Assembly: GCA_025559845.1 (NCBI GenBank)
Contig: CP048469.1
Location: forward strand, 2,232,001 to 2,296,000
DNA: 64,000 nt
Direction: 5' to 3'
Origin: Agrobacterium tumefaciens
GTDB lineage: Bacteria; Pseudomonadota; Alphaproteobacteria; Rhizobiales; Rhizobiaceae
A program made the position numbers and the translations under genes. Positions 43,658 through 52,395 of the stretch are shown here, piece after piece. The notes under the pieces were generated by a model. It saw only the letters and a list, made by a program, of their open reading frames with translations. It had not been told where the DNA came from and made no database searches. Each line of letters opens with the position of its first letter. Positions within the stretch are counted from its first letter, which is position 1.

Positions 43658-44428
43658 TCACTCATCGAACGATGAGAGCGCCTTCCCCATAAGCTCGTAT
43701 AGAAAATCGGCCATCGCCGACTGGTCGTCGGCAGTGGCAATCAGATCGTTTCGAATTTCGATCATCACATTCAAAAAACCGTCCGGCAGCGCGTGCAGCC
43801 TCAGCGTATGCGTTACGCCGTCATCAGGTCCGTAGGGTTCATTGCGCCTGACATCGAGGCCTCCCGCAGCCGACCGAAGCATCGCATCAGCCAGACGGCT
43901 GTCGGTATCGTGCAGAACGCCGACTTCAACCTCGCGAAACCGCCCGTGATACACAGGCGTAAAGCTGTGAACGGTCACTACGACCGTCTCCTGCCTGTTT
44001 GCCTGCCGCTCTGCGATGATCGCATCGACGCGATCATGAAACGGCACATAAAGAGCTGAGGTGCGAGCGAATTTCTCCGCGTCATCGAGGTCGAAATTTC
44101 CCGGAATTTCGTGGATTTCACTCTTCACCGGCATCGCCGAAGACGACTCGGGAGGGCGATTGCAATCGTAGATCAGTCGGGAGAAGCGTTGATAAACGAG
44201 CGTGGCATCAAGCTTTCGTGACAGCAATCGCGATACCGCCAATGCACCTGGGTCCCAGGCAATGTGGCTCGATAACACATCCGCCGTCAGCCCCAATGTC
44301 CCGTATTTTTCTGGAACGGTCGCGGATGCATGTTCGCAGACGAGAAGCACATCGCCCTTTGCTGCTGCGTTTTCCACGGCGACGGCTTCCCCTTCCGCCT
44401 CAGTGAAAAACCGTGAACGTACCGTCAT
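43658..44428 (-). CDS. N-formylglutamate amidohydrolase-like enzyme (predicted gamma-glutamyl amide hydrolase)
   Basis: 256-residue protein of the N-formylglutamate amidohydrolase family. VLLVCEHASATVPEKYG (about 28-44) and DPGALAVSRLLSRKLDATLVYQRFSRLIYDCNRP (about 59-92) are the family blocks; VVTVHSFTPVYHG and VMIEIRNDLI complete the predicted metal and carboxylate site. The family cleaves an amide next to a glutamyl carboxylate in histidine breakdown, but no hut gene is near. Here it is just upstream of the permease/ligase operon and would release glutamate plus glycine from gamma-glutamylglycine. It has its own terminator, so it is a separate transcript from the permease operon. Confidence 0.87.
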   Translation of the reverse strand: MTVRSRFFTEAEGEAVAVENAAAKGDVLLVCEHASATVPEKYGTLGLTADVLSSHIAWDPGALAVSRLLSRKLDATLVYQRFSRLIYDCNRPPESSSAMPVKSEIHEIPGNFDLDDAEKFARTSALYVPFHDRVDAIIAERQANRQETVVVTVHSFTPVYHGRFREVEVGVLHDTDSRLADAMLRSAAGGLDVRRNEPYGPDDGVTHTLRLHALPDGFLNVMIEIRNDLIATADDQSAMADFLYELMGKALSSFDE

Positions 44429-44500
44429 GCACGCACCCCGTCCGAAAAGCCCGCTGCCCCGCCAGCACGAAAAGAATTCTTCACATTATGGCGAGTGTCA

Positions 44501-44536
44501 AATGGAATTTTGAAATTATCTCTTCATTTTTCCATT
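44501..44536. promoter_or_regulatory. Inverted repeat between amidohydrolase and RpiR genes, possible operator
   Basis: AATGGAA (44501-44507) and TTCCATT (44530-44536) in inverted orientation, 29 bp centre to centre, in the A/T-rich divergent promoter region. About three helical turns apart, so both arms face the same side. I did not find the motif before the permease gene. Tentative. Confidence 0.4.
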
Positions 44537-44605
44537 GACTCGATGGCAGGCCCAGATGTTTTATTTTTTCAAACAGACCGGCGAAAAGACCGGAAGGGGA
44601 AAAGT

Positions 44606-45490
44606 TTGCGAAGCTCCACAGCAACGGTAGCAGACGTCATTCATGCGCATTATGAGACGCTGACCCGTTCTGAAAAGCGGTTGGCGGAAAGCCTTCTTGG
44701 CAACTACCCCGTTTCAGGTCTTGGAAGCATCACGACGATTGCGGAAAACGCCGGTGTTTCCACGCCGACCGTGGCGCGCATGGTCCAGAAACTGGGCTAC
44801 AAGGGCTATCCCGAATTTCAGGCGCGTTTGCATCAGGAACTCGAGGCCACCATCTCCGGCCCCGTCGCCAAGCATGACAGATGGGCGACCAATGCGCCGG
44901 GCCTGCATATCCTCAATCGCTTTGCCGAAGCGATCACCAGCAATCTGCGCGAGACACTGAGTGATCTGGATACGGCCGATTTCGATAGTGCCGCGACGTT
45001 GCTCTCGGATAGAAAGCGCAGCATCTACTTCGTCGGCGGCCGCATCACCGGCGCGATTGCCGAGTATTTCTTCACGCATATGCAGGTCATCCGGCCCAAG
45101 ACGGCGTTGATGTCGTCGAACTCCAGTTCATGGCCGCAATATATGCTGAACATGAACGCGGGTGACGTGCTGGTGATCTTCGATATCCGCCGCTACGAGC
45201 GGGACATGGTGACGCTGGCGCAGGTGGCCCATGACAATAATGTGAGCATATTGCTGTTCACCGATCAGTGGACATCGCCCGTTTCCCGCTTTGCCAAACA
45301 CACCTTCCGCGTCAGAATAGAGGCACCCTCCGCGTGGGACAGCTCGGTGGTGACGCTGTTTGTCGTGGAAGCGCTGATCGAAGCGGTCCAGAGCAATGGC
45401 TGGGAGGAAACCCGTCAGCGCATGAATTCGCTGGAGGGGCTGTTTGAACAGACCCGGCTCTTCAGAAAACCGGGGAAAGGGGAAACTTAA
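44606..45490 (+). CDS. RpiR-family regulator (HTH plus SIS domain)
   Basis: 294 residues. N-terminal RpiR helix-turn-helix (about 8-80: IHAHYETLTRSEKRLAESLLGNYP, then SITTIAENAGVSTPTVARMVQKLGYKGYPEFQARL) and a C-terminal SIS domain (about 125-255; KRSIYFVGGRITGAIAEYFF, GDVLVIFDIRRYERDMVTLAQVA), which normally binds a phosphosugar-like ligand but in several cases other small acids. Divergent to the amidohydrolase gene, so it is the probable regulator of this amine-catabolic block, and possibly of the ABC genes downstream. The start is uncertain: a TTG at 44606 with AAGGGG upstream fits the HTH best; an ATG at 44543 is the alternative. Confidence 0.84.
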   Translation: MRSSTATVADVIHAHYETLTRSEKRLAESLLGNYPVSGLGSITTIAENAGVSTPTVARMVQKLGYKGYPEFQARLHQELEATISGPVAKHDRWATNAPGLHILNRFAEAITSNLRETLSDLDTADFDSAATLLSDRKRSIYFVGGRITGAIAEYFFTHMQVIRPKTALMSSNSSSWPQYMLNMNAGDVLVIFDIRRYERDMVTLAQVAHDNNVSILLFTDQWTSPVSRFAKHTFRVRIEAPSAWDSSVVTLFVVEALIEAVQSNGWEETRQRMNSLEGLFEQTRLFRKPGKGET

Positions 45491-45639
45491 AAACGGGCGT
45501 CTTATTTGCGCATTATCGTCGCCAAGGACGCAACACAGACTTATTATGTCGTTTCTCAAATATCACGGCGACAACAAGGCGCAATGATGGCAAGAAAACG
45601 GCCGGGACCATGAGAAGGGCGGGAAACTGCCCGACACAG

Positions 45640-45657
45640 TTGTCACATAACCTTCAT
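45640..45657 (+). promoter_or_regulatory. Weak Pho-box-like direct repeat before the ABC operon
   Basis: TTGTCAC ATAA CCTTCAT: two 7-mers with a 4-bp spacer, the geometry of PhoB boxes (consensus CTGTCAT, here five of seven each), 55 bp before the GTG start of the binding-protein gene. Low confidence; stated because the spacing is right. Confidence 0.3.
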
Positions 45658-45711
45658 GCAACCCACGTATCAGCGTCCGCCGACGCATGAGACACCAAGA
45701 GGAGAACCAAA

Positions 45712-46818
45712 GTGATCTCACACAGCCGCCGACTGCTATCGCTCACCACTGCTATGGTCATCGCATCCACCGCGATCGCTGCGGCCGAACCGAGCGCCGA
45801 ACTGATCGCAGCCGCCAAGAAAGAAGGCATGCTGACGACCATCGCTCTGCCGCACGACTGGTGCGGTTACGGCGACGTGATTGCTTCCTTCAAGGCAAAA
45901 TATCCGGAAATCACCGTCAACGAACTGAACCCTGACGCCGGTTCTGCCGACGAAGTTGAAGCCGTAAAGGCCAACAAGGACAACAAGGGCCCGCAGGCAC
46001 CTGACGTCATCGACGTCGGTCTCGCATTCGGCCCGCAGATGAAGGCTGAAGGCCTGCTGCAGCCTTACAAGGTTTCCACCTGGGACGAAATTCCGGACAA
46101 CGTGAAGGATGCCGAAGGTTACTGGTACGGTGACTACTACGGCGTGATGTCCTTCATGGTGAACAAGGATCTCGTCAAGGAATCGCCGAAGGACTGGGCC
46201 GATCTCCTGAAGCCTGAATTCTCCGGTCAGGTCGCTCTCGCAGGTGACCCGCGCGCGTCCAACCAGGCAATCCTCAGCGTTCTCGCTGCTGGTCTTGCTG
46301 CCGATGCGAAGTCCGGCAAGGAAGCTGGCGAAGCTGGCCTGAAATACTTCGCCGACCTCAACAAGGCTGGCAACTTCCTGCCCGTTATCGGCAAGGCCGG
46401 TACGCTGGCGCAGGGCGCGACGCCGATCGTCGTTGCCTGGGACTACAACGCGCTTTCCTGGCAGAAAACGCTGAACGACAACCCGCCGACCGAAGTCGTC
46501 GTACCTGCCAAGGGCGTGCTTGCCGGTGTTTACGTTCAGGGCATCTCCGCTTACGCACCGCATCCGAACGCAGCCAAGCTGTGGATGGAACACCTCTATT
46601 CGGATGACGGTCAGCTCGGCTGGCTGAAGGGCTATTGCCACCCGATCCGCTTCAACGCCATGGTCAAGGCTGGCAAGGTTCCGCAGGAACTGATCGACAG
46701 CCTGCCGCCGGCAGCAGCCTATGAGAAGGCCTACTTCCCAACCCTCGAGGAAGTGGATGCCAACAAGGCTGCCGTAACCGGTGGCTGGGACAGCGTTGTC
46801 GGCGCGAACGTGAAGTAA
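45712..46818 (+). CDS. ABC transporter substrate-binding protein
   Basis: 368-residue periplasmic binding protein of the iron/polyamine/2-aminoethylphosphonate-type group (family 1 extracellular solute-binding). Signal peptide 1-25 (RLLSLTTAMVIASTAIAAAE), then SAELIAAAKKEGMLTTIALP, DVIDVGLAFGPQMKAEGLLQPY, WYGDYYGVMSFMVNKDLV, and QGISAYAPHPNAAKLWMEHL near 280. No clear ligand residues allow a substrate call; candidates are phosphate esters, phosphonates, iron chelates or polyamines. GTG start with AGGAG seven bases upstream. Followed by an attenuating hairpin, then the permease and ATPase genes, as is usual for excess binding protein. Confidence 0.88.
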   Translation: MISHSRRLLSLTTAMVIASTAIAAAEPSAELIAAAKKEGMLTTIALPHDWCGYGDVIASFKAKYPEITVNELNPDAGSADEVEAVKANKDNKGPQAPDVIDVGLAFGPQMKAEGLLQPYKVSTWDEIPDNVKDAEGYWYGDYYGVMSFMVNKDLVKESPKDWADLLKPEFSGQVALAGDPRASNQAILSVLAAGLAADAKSGKEAGEAGLKYFADLNKAGNFLPVIGKAGTLAQGATPIVVAWDYNALSWQKTLNDNPPTEVVVPAKGVLAGVYVQGISAYAPHPNAAKLWMEHLYSDDGQLGWLKGYCHPIRFNAMVKAGKVPQELIDSLPPAAAYEKAYFPTLEEVDANKAAVTGGWDSVVGANVK

Positions 46819-46833
46819 ACTGTTGAAAACATT

Positions 46834-46868
46834 CACCCCGGCTTTTCAAAAGGCCGGGGTGCTTATTT
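46834..46868 (+). terminator. Partial terminator after the binding-protein gene
   Basis: Stem CACCCCGGC / GCCGGGGTG followed by CTTATTT. Likely attenuates rather than ends transcription into the permease genes, giving more binding protein than permease. Confidence 0.7.
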
Positions 46869-47021
46869 GATAAAAGCGTCTTGCGTTCCGCAGTCAGACT
46901 GAGCCCGTGCGCAACGACGCATAAAATTATTGAATCTGTTCATTGCCCCGTCGGAAATTGTTTCCGGTTTACAGGCGATGCGCGAAACAGACCGTTTTAA
47001 AGCGGCGTTTGGGGACACGGC

Positions 47022-47906
47022 ATGCCATCAACAAACACCGGCGGACCATCCACCGTGGGCAAGAAATTGCCGCTTCACTGGATAGGTGTGGTGCCATTTG
47101 CCATTTTTGTCCTGCTCTTTCTGATTTTGCCGACGATGAAAATCGTCGTCGGCGCTTTTCAGAATGCGGAAGGCGGCTTCACGTTCGATAACATTATCGG
47201 ACTGTTTACACCGTCCATTCTTGCAGCCTACTGGATTTCCATCAAAATCAGCATTGCATCGGCCTTCTTCGGCTGTCTGATCGGTTTTTCCGTGGCATCC
47301 GCAGTCGTACTGGGTGGCTTGCCACAGAAAATTCGCGGGCCACTGCTGACCTTTTCCGGTGTTGCCTCGCAGTTTGCTGGCGTACCGCTTGCCTTCGCCT
47401 TCATCGCGACGCTTGGTCCCGTCGGTCTGATCACCGTGTTTTTGAAAACGCAGATCGGTATCGACCTGCGCATGCTGGGCTTCAACATCCTTTCCTTCTG
47501 GGGACTGACGATCACCTATCTGTTTTTCCAGATACCGTTGATGATCCTCATCATTACCCCGGCCCTTGATGGCCTGAAGCGCGAATGGCGTGAAGCAGCC
47601 GAAATTCTCGGCGCGAGCGGCACGCAATACTGGCGTATGGTGGCATTCCCAATTCTGCTGCCTTCGCTTCTCGGTACCTTCTCGCTGCTGTTCGCAAATG
47701 CTTTCGGCGCGGTTGCAACCGCCATCGCGTTGACCGGCTCATCGCTCAGCATCGTTCCGATCCTGCTGTTTGCGCAGATCCGCGGTGACGTCCTGGGCAA
47801 TCCCAATCTTGGTTATGCACTGGCCTTCGGCATGATTATCGTCACCTGCATCGCCAACACACTCTATATCTGGATGCGCACGCGCAGCGAGAGGTGGCTG
47901 AAATGA
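47022..47906 (+). CDS. ABC transporter permease 1
   Basis: 294-residue inner-membrane permease of the PotB/PhnU type: about six hydrophobic segments and the EAA loop EWREAAEILGASGTQYWRMVAFPILLPS (about 186-213) that docks on the ATPase. Second gene of the transporter operon, 153 bp after the binding-protein hairpin, and it overlaps permease 2 by four bases. N-terminus begins with a short polar stretch before the first helix at about 20-40. ATG 47022 has GGGGA upstream. Confidence 0.9.
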   Translation: MPSTNTGGPSTVGKKLPLHWIGVVPFAIFVLLFLILPTMKIVVGAFQNAEGGFTFDNIIGLFTPSILAAYWISIKISIASAFFGCLIGFSVASAVVLGGLPQKIRGPLLTFSGVASQFAGVPLAFAFIATLGPVGLITVFLKTQIGIDLRMLGFNILSFWGLTITYLFFQIPLMILIITPALDGLKREWREAAEILGASGTQYWRMVAFPILLPSLLGTFSLLFANAFGAVATAIALTGSSLSIVPILLFAQIRGDVLGNPNLGYALAFGMIIVTCIANTLYIWMRTRSERWLK

Positions 47907-48685
47907 AGCGGCTTTTTGCCTGGGGCGCCCTGCTCTTCGGAATTCTCTATTTCGCCCTGCCGCTGATCGGCATGACGAACTTCTCGCTGAAAATGCGACG
48001 CGGCGAATATTCCTTCGACGCCTATGCCAAGGTCCTGAGCGACCCGCGCTTTCAGGAGACCTTCAGTTACTCCGTGATGATGGCATTGTTTACCATTGTC
48101 TTCGGTGTCGTGCTGGTGGTTCCAACCGCTTACTGGGTACGACTGAAACTGCCTGGTCTGCGGCCGATCATTGAATTCATCACGCTTCTGCCGCTGGTCA
48201 TTCCGGCCATCGTCATCGTCTTCGGTTACATCCGGCTCTATAACACTTCGAGCTGGCTTCCTCTCACGGGCACGATTACCGGCACCAATCTATTGCTGAT
48301 GTTCGGTTATACGACCCTCGCGCTGCCCTACATGTACCGCGCCGTCGATACCGGACTTCGAACCATCGATGTGGCGACGCTGACCGAAGCGGCGCAAAGT
48401 CTTGGTGCCGGTTGGACGACGATCCTTGCGCGTATCATTTTGCCGAATGTGCTGGTCGCCGTGTTGTCGGGAGCCTTCCTGACATTTGCCATTGTCATCG
48501 GTGAGTTCACCATGGCTGCACTTCTAAACCGACCTGCCTTTGGTCCCTACATGCAGCTGCTCGGCGCCAACCGCGCCTACGAACCGGCAGCGCTTGCCGT
48601 GATTTCCTTCGGCATCACCTGGGGTTGCCTTGGTTTGATTCAACTCGTTTCCCGCTATCAGAAGGGCACCCCTCCCAAGGGCTGA
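47903..48685 (+). CDS. ABC transporter permease 2
   Basis: 260-residue permease of the PotC/PhnV type: six hydrophobic segments with the EAA motif TEAAQSLGAGWTTILARIILPNVL (about 160-183). Together with permease 1 it forms the heterodimeric channel. The ATG at 47903 overlaps the permease 1 stop (ATGA); a GTG at 47894 is an alternative start. The C-terminus VSRYQKGTPPKG is a short cytoplasmic tail. Confidence 0.9.
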   Translation: MKRLFAWGALLFGILYFALPLIGMTNFSLKMRRGEYSFDAYAKVLSDPRFQETFSYSVMMALFTIVFGVVLVVPTAYWVRLKLPGLRPIIEFITLLPLVIPAIVIVFGYIRLYNTSSWLPLTGTITGTNLLLMFGYTTLALPYMYRAVDTGLRTIDVATLTEAAQSLGAGWTTILARIILPNVLVAVLSGAFLTFAIVIGEFTMAALLNRPAFGPYMQLLGANRAYEPAALAVISFGITWGCLGLIQLVSRYQKGTPPKG

Positions 48686-48698
48686 GGACAAGATTTTC

Positions 48699-49757
48699 AT
48701 GAGCTTTTTGACACTCCAGAACATCAAGAAATCCTTCGGTCAGGTTCAGGTCGTGCACGACTTCAACATGGCCATCGAGAAGGGGGAATTCGTCTCCTTC
48801 CTCGGGCCATCGGGTTGCGGCAAGACCACCGTGCTTCGCATGATCGCCGGTTTCGAAACGCCGACGGACGGCTCCATCGTCATCAACGGCAAGAACCAGA
48901 CGACGTTGAAACCGAACCAGCGCAACATCGGCATGGTATTTCAGGCCTACGCCCTGTTCCCCAACATGAACGTCTACGACAACGTCGCTTTCGGCCTGAA
49001 GGTGGCAGGCAAGCCAAAGGCCGAGATCGATACGCGCGTGAAGGAAATGCTGGCGCTCATCCACCTGGAACATCTGGCGGACCGATACCCCTATCAGATG
49101 TCGGGTGGCCAGCAGCAGCGCGTGGCGCTGGCACGCGCCCTCGCCCCCAAACCGCAGGTCCTTCTTCTGGATGAGCCGCTTTCGGCACTGGATGCCAAGA
49201 TTCGCGTCTCACTGCGCGAAGAAATCCGCCAGATCCAGCAACAACTCGGGATCACCACGATCTTCGTGACGCATGATCAGGAAGAGGCCCTGTCGATTTC
49301 CGACCGCATCGTCGTCATGAATGCCGGCCGCGCCGACCAGATTGGCTCGCCGTTCGAGATCTACAATCAGCCTGCAACCCGTTTTGTCGCCTCATTCGTC
49401 GGCACGCTGAACCTGATCGACGCGACGGTTGTCGACGCATCGACCAGCACTCTTCGCATCGGTGACCAGCAGGTGTCGCTGAAGAAACCGCTGTCGAAGA
49501 AGAACGGCGAAACGATTACCGTGGCGCTGCGCCCGGAAGCAGGCTCGCTGGCAGAAGGTGCGAAGGAAGACGTGGCAATTTCCGGCACGGTCACATCCAG
49601 CCACTTCCTCGGGTCGGTCATCCGCACGCGCATGGATGTCGGTGGCGCTATCCTGTCGTTCGACAGCTTCAACGATCCGGGCACGGCCCCGCCGTCCATC
49701 GGCGAGCGCGTCACACTGAAATTCGCATCAGAAGATTTGATGATTGTAGCAGAGTAA
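48699..49757 (+). CDS. ABC transporter ATPase, PotA/PhnT-like
   Basis: 352-residue ATPase powering the importer. Walker A GPSGCGKTT (about 36-44), Q-loop FQAYALFPNM, signature MSGGQQQRVALARALA (about 134-149), Walker B LLLDEPLSALD, switch His VTHDQEE, and a C-terminal TOBE-like domain (about 275-350). The TOBE domain is typical of polyamine, sulfate and phosphonate importers, where it senses substrate or regulator. Last core gene of the importer; a zinc alcohol dehydrogenase follows 57 bp later on the same strand. Confidence 0.93.
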   Translation: MSFLTLQNIKKSFGQVQVVHDFNMAIEKGEFVSFLGPSGCGKTTVLRMIAGFETPTDGSIVINGKNQTTLKPNQRNIGMVFQAYALFPNMNVYDNVAFGLKVAGKPKAEIDTRVKEMLALIHLEHLADRYPYQMSGGQQQRVALARALAPKPQVLLLDEPLSALDAKIRVSLREEIRQIQQQLGITTIFVTHDQEEALSISDRIVVMNAGRADQIGSPFEIYNQPATRFVASFVGTLNLIDATVVDASTSTLRIGDQQVSLKKPLSKKNGETITVALRPEAGSLAEGAKEDVAISGTVTSSHFLGSVIRTRMDVGGAILSFDSFNDPGTAPPSIGERVTLKFASEDLMIVAE

Positions 49758-49814
49758 CTGCCTTTTTCCTCCTGAGCAAAAAGGCTAGTCCAGTCTGAAC
49801 TCAGGAGTGAAATC

Positions 49815-50858
49815 ATGCGCGCACTGTTTTACGAACGCTTTGGCGAAGCCCCGAAAATCGCAACCCTGCCGGACCCCGAACCGACACCGGGCGGCGTGGT
49901 GGTCGAGGTCAAGGCAACCGGGCTTTGCCGCAGCGACTGGCACGGCTGGATGGGGCATGACAGCGACATCCACCTGCCGCATGTGCCCGGCCACGAATTC
50001 GCCGGAGTGATTTCCGCCGTTGGCAAAAATGTCATGCGTTTCAAGGTTGGAGACCGTGTGACCGTGCCATTCGTCTCCGGCTGCGGCCATTGCCAGGAAT
50101 GCCGCTCGGGCAATCAGCAGGTATGTGAAACCCAATTCCAGCCAGGCTTCACCCACTGGGGCTCCTTCGCAGAATATGTCGCCATTGATTACGCCGACCA
50201 GAACCTCGTGCATCTCCCCGAAAGCATGGGCTTCGATACCGCAGCAAGCCTCGGCTGCCGTTTCGCAACCTCGTTCCGCGCTGTGGTGGATCAGGGCCGC
50301 CTGAAGGGCGGTGAGTGGCTGGCAGTGCACGGATGCGGCGGTGTTGGCCTCTCAGCGATCATGATCGGTGCTGGCCTTGGCGCGCAGATCGTTGCCATCG
50401 ACATTGCCGAAGACAAGCTGGCGTTTGCCAAACAGCTCGGCGCAACCGTGACCATCAATAGCCGCAAGGTTGCGGATGTGACGGAGGCAGTACGGGAAGT
50501 GACCGGTGGCGGCGCCCATGTGTCGGTGGATGCGCTGGGGCACCCGCAGACCTGCTGCAATTCCATCAGCAACCTGCGCCGTCGCGGACGCCATGTGCAG
50601 GTGGGTCTGATGCTGGCGGATCACTCCATGCCACAGATCCCGATGGCGCGTGTCATTGCCCATGAGCTGGAAATCTACGGCAGCCACGGCATGCAGGCGT
50701 GGCGCTATGACGACATGCTGGCGATGATCAAGACCGGCAAACTCTCACCGGAAAAACTCATTGGCCGTCACATCACACTTTCCGATGCCGTGACCGCCCT
50801 GCCCGCAATGGATAACTTCAAGGACAGCGGTATCAGCATCATTGACCGTTTTGAATGA
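49815..50858 (+). CDS. Zinc-dependent medium-chain alcohol dehydrogenase
   Basis: 347-residue MDR-family dehydrogenase. Catalytic zinc ligands: Cys in GLCRSDWHG (about 36-44) and His/Glu in VPGHEFAGV (about 58-66). Structural zinc lobe: [18 protein letters not shown] (about 89-106). NAD(P)-binding: [21 protein letters not shown] (about 175-195). Oxidises an alcohol or reduces an aldehyde related to the imported compound. AGGAG eight bases before the ATG. It lies between the importer and an MHS symporter, all on one strand, so the three are likely one functional unit, although the substrate is unknown. Confidence 0.92.
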   Translation: MRALFYERFGEAPKIATLPDPEPTPGGVVVEVKATGLCRSDWHGWMGHDSDIHLPHVPGHEFAGVISAVGKNVMRFKVGDRVTVPFVSGCGHCQECRSGNQQVCETQFQPGFTHWGSFAEYVAIDYADQNLVHLPESMGFDTAASLGCRFATSFRAVVDQGRLKGGEWLAVHGCGGVGLSAIMIGAGLGAQIVAIDIAEDKLAFAKQLGATVTINSRKVADVTEAVREVTGGGAHVSVDALGHPQTCCNSISNLRRRGRHVQVGLMLADHSMPQIPMARVIAHELEIYGSHGMQAWRYDDMLAMIKTGKLSPEKLIGRHITLSDAVTALPAMDNFKDSGISIIDRFE

Positions 50859-50961
50859 GGTCAACCACGTCGCGAGACGGAAACAGGCGACAAAAGACTT
50901 GAAATCCCGGTCTTATTGCCGCATGCGAACCTGCATAAAGTAATATGAGAAGAACCGCGTC

Positions 50962-52293
50962 ATGTCTCCCACAACGACACCCGCCTCAGCGCGCCCGCTG
51001 AACGCACAGGATTACAGAACCCTTGGCCTGTCCGCCCTTGGCGGCGCTCTGGAATTCTACGACTTCATCATCTTCGTGTTTTTCGCCACCGTCATCGGCC
51101 ATCTTTTTTTCCCACCGGAAATGCCCGACTGGCTGGTGATGATCCAGACCTTCGGTATTTTCGCCGCAGGCTATCTGGTGCGTCCTCTCGGTGGCATCGT
51201 GCTGGCGCATTATGGCGATCGTTATGGCCGCAAGCGTGTCTTTGCCTTTTCGATCCTGCTGATGGCTCTGTCGACACTCGGCATGGCTTTGATGCCGACT
51301 TACGCGACAATCGGTGTGGCTGCACCGATCCTGCTCATCGTGCTGCGCATGCTGCAGGGCGCGGCCATTGGCGGTGAAGTTCCCGGCGCATGGACCTTCG
51401 TGTCCGAGCATGTTCCCTTCCGCCGTGTTGGTCTTGCCTGCGGTTTCCTTACCTCCGGCCTCTCCTTCGGCATTATGCTCGGTTCGCTGATCGCCTTCGC
51501 CATCAACTCCATCTTCCCGCCGGAAGATGTTGCCGGTTACGCATGGCGCATCCCCTTCCTGCTGGGTGGCGTTTTCGGCCTGATTGCCGTTTACCTGCGC
51601 CGCTGGCTCGAGGAAACGCCGATCTTCACCGAGATGAAAAAGTCGAAGTCGTTGACGGACAAGCTGCCGCTTGGCCTCGTCCTGAAGCACCATATGCGCG
51701 GCGTGATCATTTCTGCACTGCTGACCTGGGTGCTTTCGGCTGCCATCGTCGTCACGACGCTGATGACAGCGACATTCCTGCAGAAGCTTTACGGCTACAC
51801 ACCGACCCAGGCGCTTGCCGGCACCAGCTTCGGCACGCTGTTCCTGATCTTCGGCGTCATCATCGCCGGTGCGCTGATCGATCGTATCGGCAGCGGCATC
51901 TTCTTCATGTGTGCAAGTGTCTTCTTCGGCGTCGCCACCTTTGCCTTCTACAGCTACGCAGGCACTTCGCTGACAACCATGTTCGCGCTCTATGGCGTCA
52001 TGGGTCTCTCGGTCGGCATGGCGGGTGCAGTGCCATACGTCATGGTCCGTGCCTTCCCGGCATCTGTCCGGTTCTCCGGCCTTTCCTTCGCCTACAACGT
52101 CTCCTACGCCGTCTTCGGCGGCCTGACACCGATTGCCGTGACAACAGCACTGGCCGTCAACCCCATGGCGCACGCCTGGTATCTGGTGTTCATCGCCGTT
52201 CTGGCCTTCTTTATTGGTGTGTACCTCTATCTACGCGGCAGCGAGGTGGAGAGCCATGTCGGGATCGAGGAACTGGCAGCGCTTCGTTCGTAA
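50962..52293 (+). CDS. MFS transporter of the metabolite:H+ symporter (MHS) type
   Basis: 443-residue transporter with 12 hydrophobic segments. MHS-group motifs: LEFYDFIIFVFFATVIGHLFFPP (about 31-53), RPLGGIVLAHYGDRYGRKRVF (about 74-94) and LRMLQGAAIGGEVPGAWTFVSEHVP. The family takes up dicarboxylates, citrate, proline, betaine, ketoglutarate or shikimate; the exact substrate is unknown. Closes the block, with a strong terminator at 52310. Confidence 0.92.
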   Translation: MSPTTTPASARPLNAQDYRTLGLSALGGALEFYDFIIFVFFATVIGHLFFPPEMPDWLVMIQTFGIFAAGYLVRPLGGIVLAHYGDRYGRKRVFAFSILLMALSTLGMALMPTYATIGVAAPILLIVLRMLQGAAIGGEVPGAWTFVSEHVPFRRVGLACGFLTSGLSFGIMLGSLIAFAINSIFPPEDVAGYAWRIPFLLGGVFGLIAVYLRRWLEETPIFTEMKKSKSLTDKLPLGLVLKHHMRGVIISALLTWVLSAAIVVTTLMTATFLQKLYGYTPTQALAGTSFGTLFLIFGVIIAGALIDRIGSGIFFMCASVFFGVATFAFYSYAGTSLTTMFALYGVMGLSVGMAGAVPYVMVRAFPASVRFSGLSFAYNVSYAVFGGLTPIAVTTALAVNPMAHAWYLVFIAVLAFFIGVYLYLRGSEVESHVGIEELAALRS

Positions 52294-52309
52294 GCAGACC
52301 GGAAACAAC

Positions 52310-52340
52310 AAAAAAGCGCGGGTTTTTCCCGCGCTTTTTT
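52310..52340. terminator. Bidirectional terminator between the MHS gene and metH
   Basis: AAAAAGCGCGGG, loop TTTTT, CCCGCGCTTTTTT; it serves both convergent genes, the metH stop being at 52396. Confidence 0.92.
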
Positions 52341-52395
52341 CGTTTCTGGTGTGTCTCGGTCGAAGGCGGTGCTGGACCGCCGACGACTTTAGATC

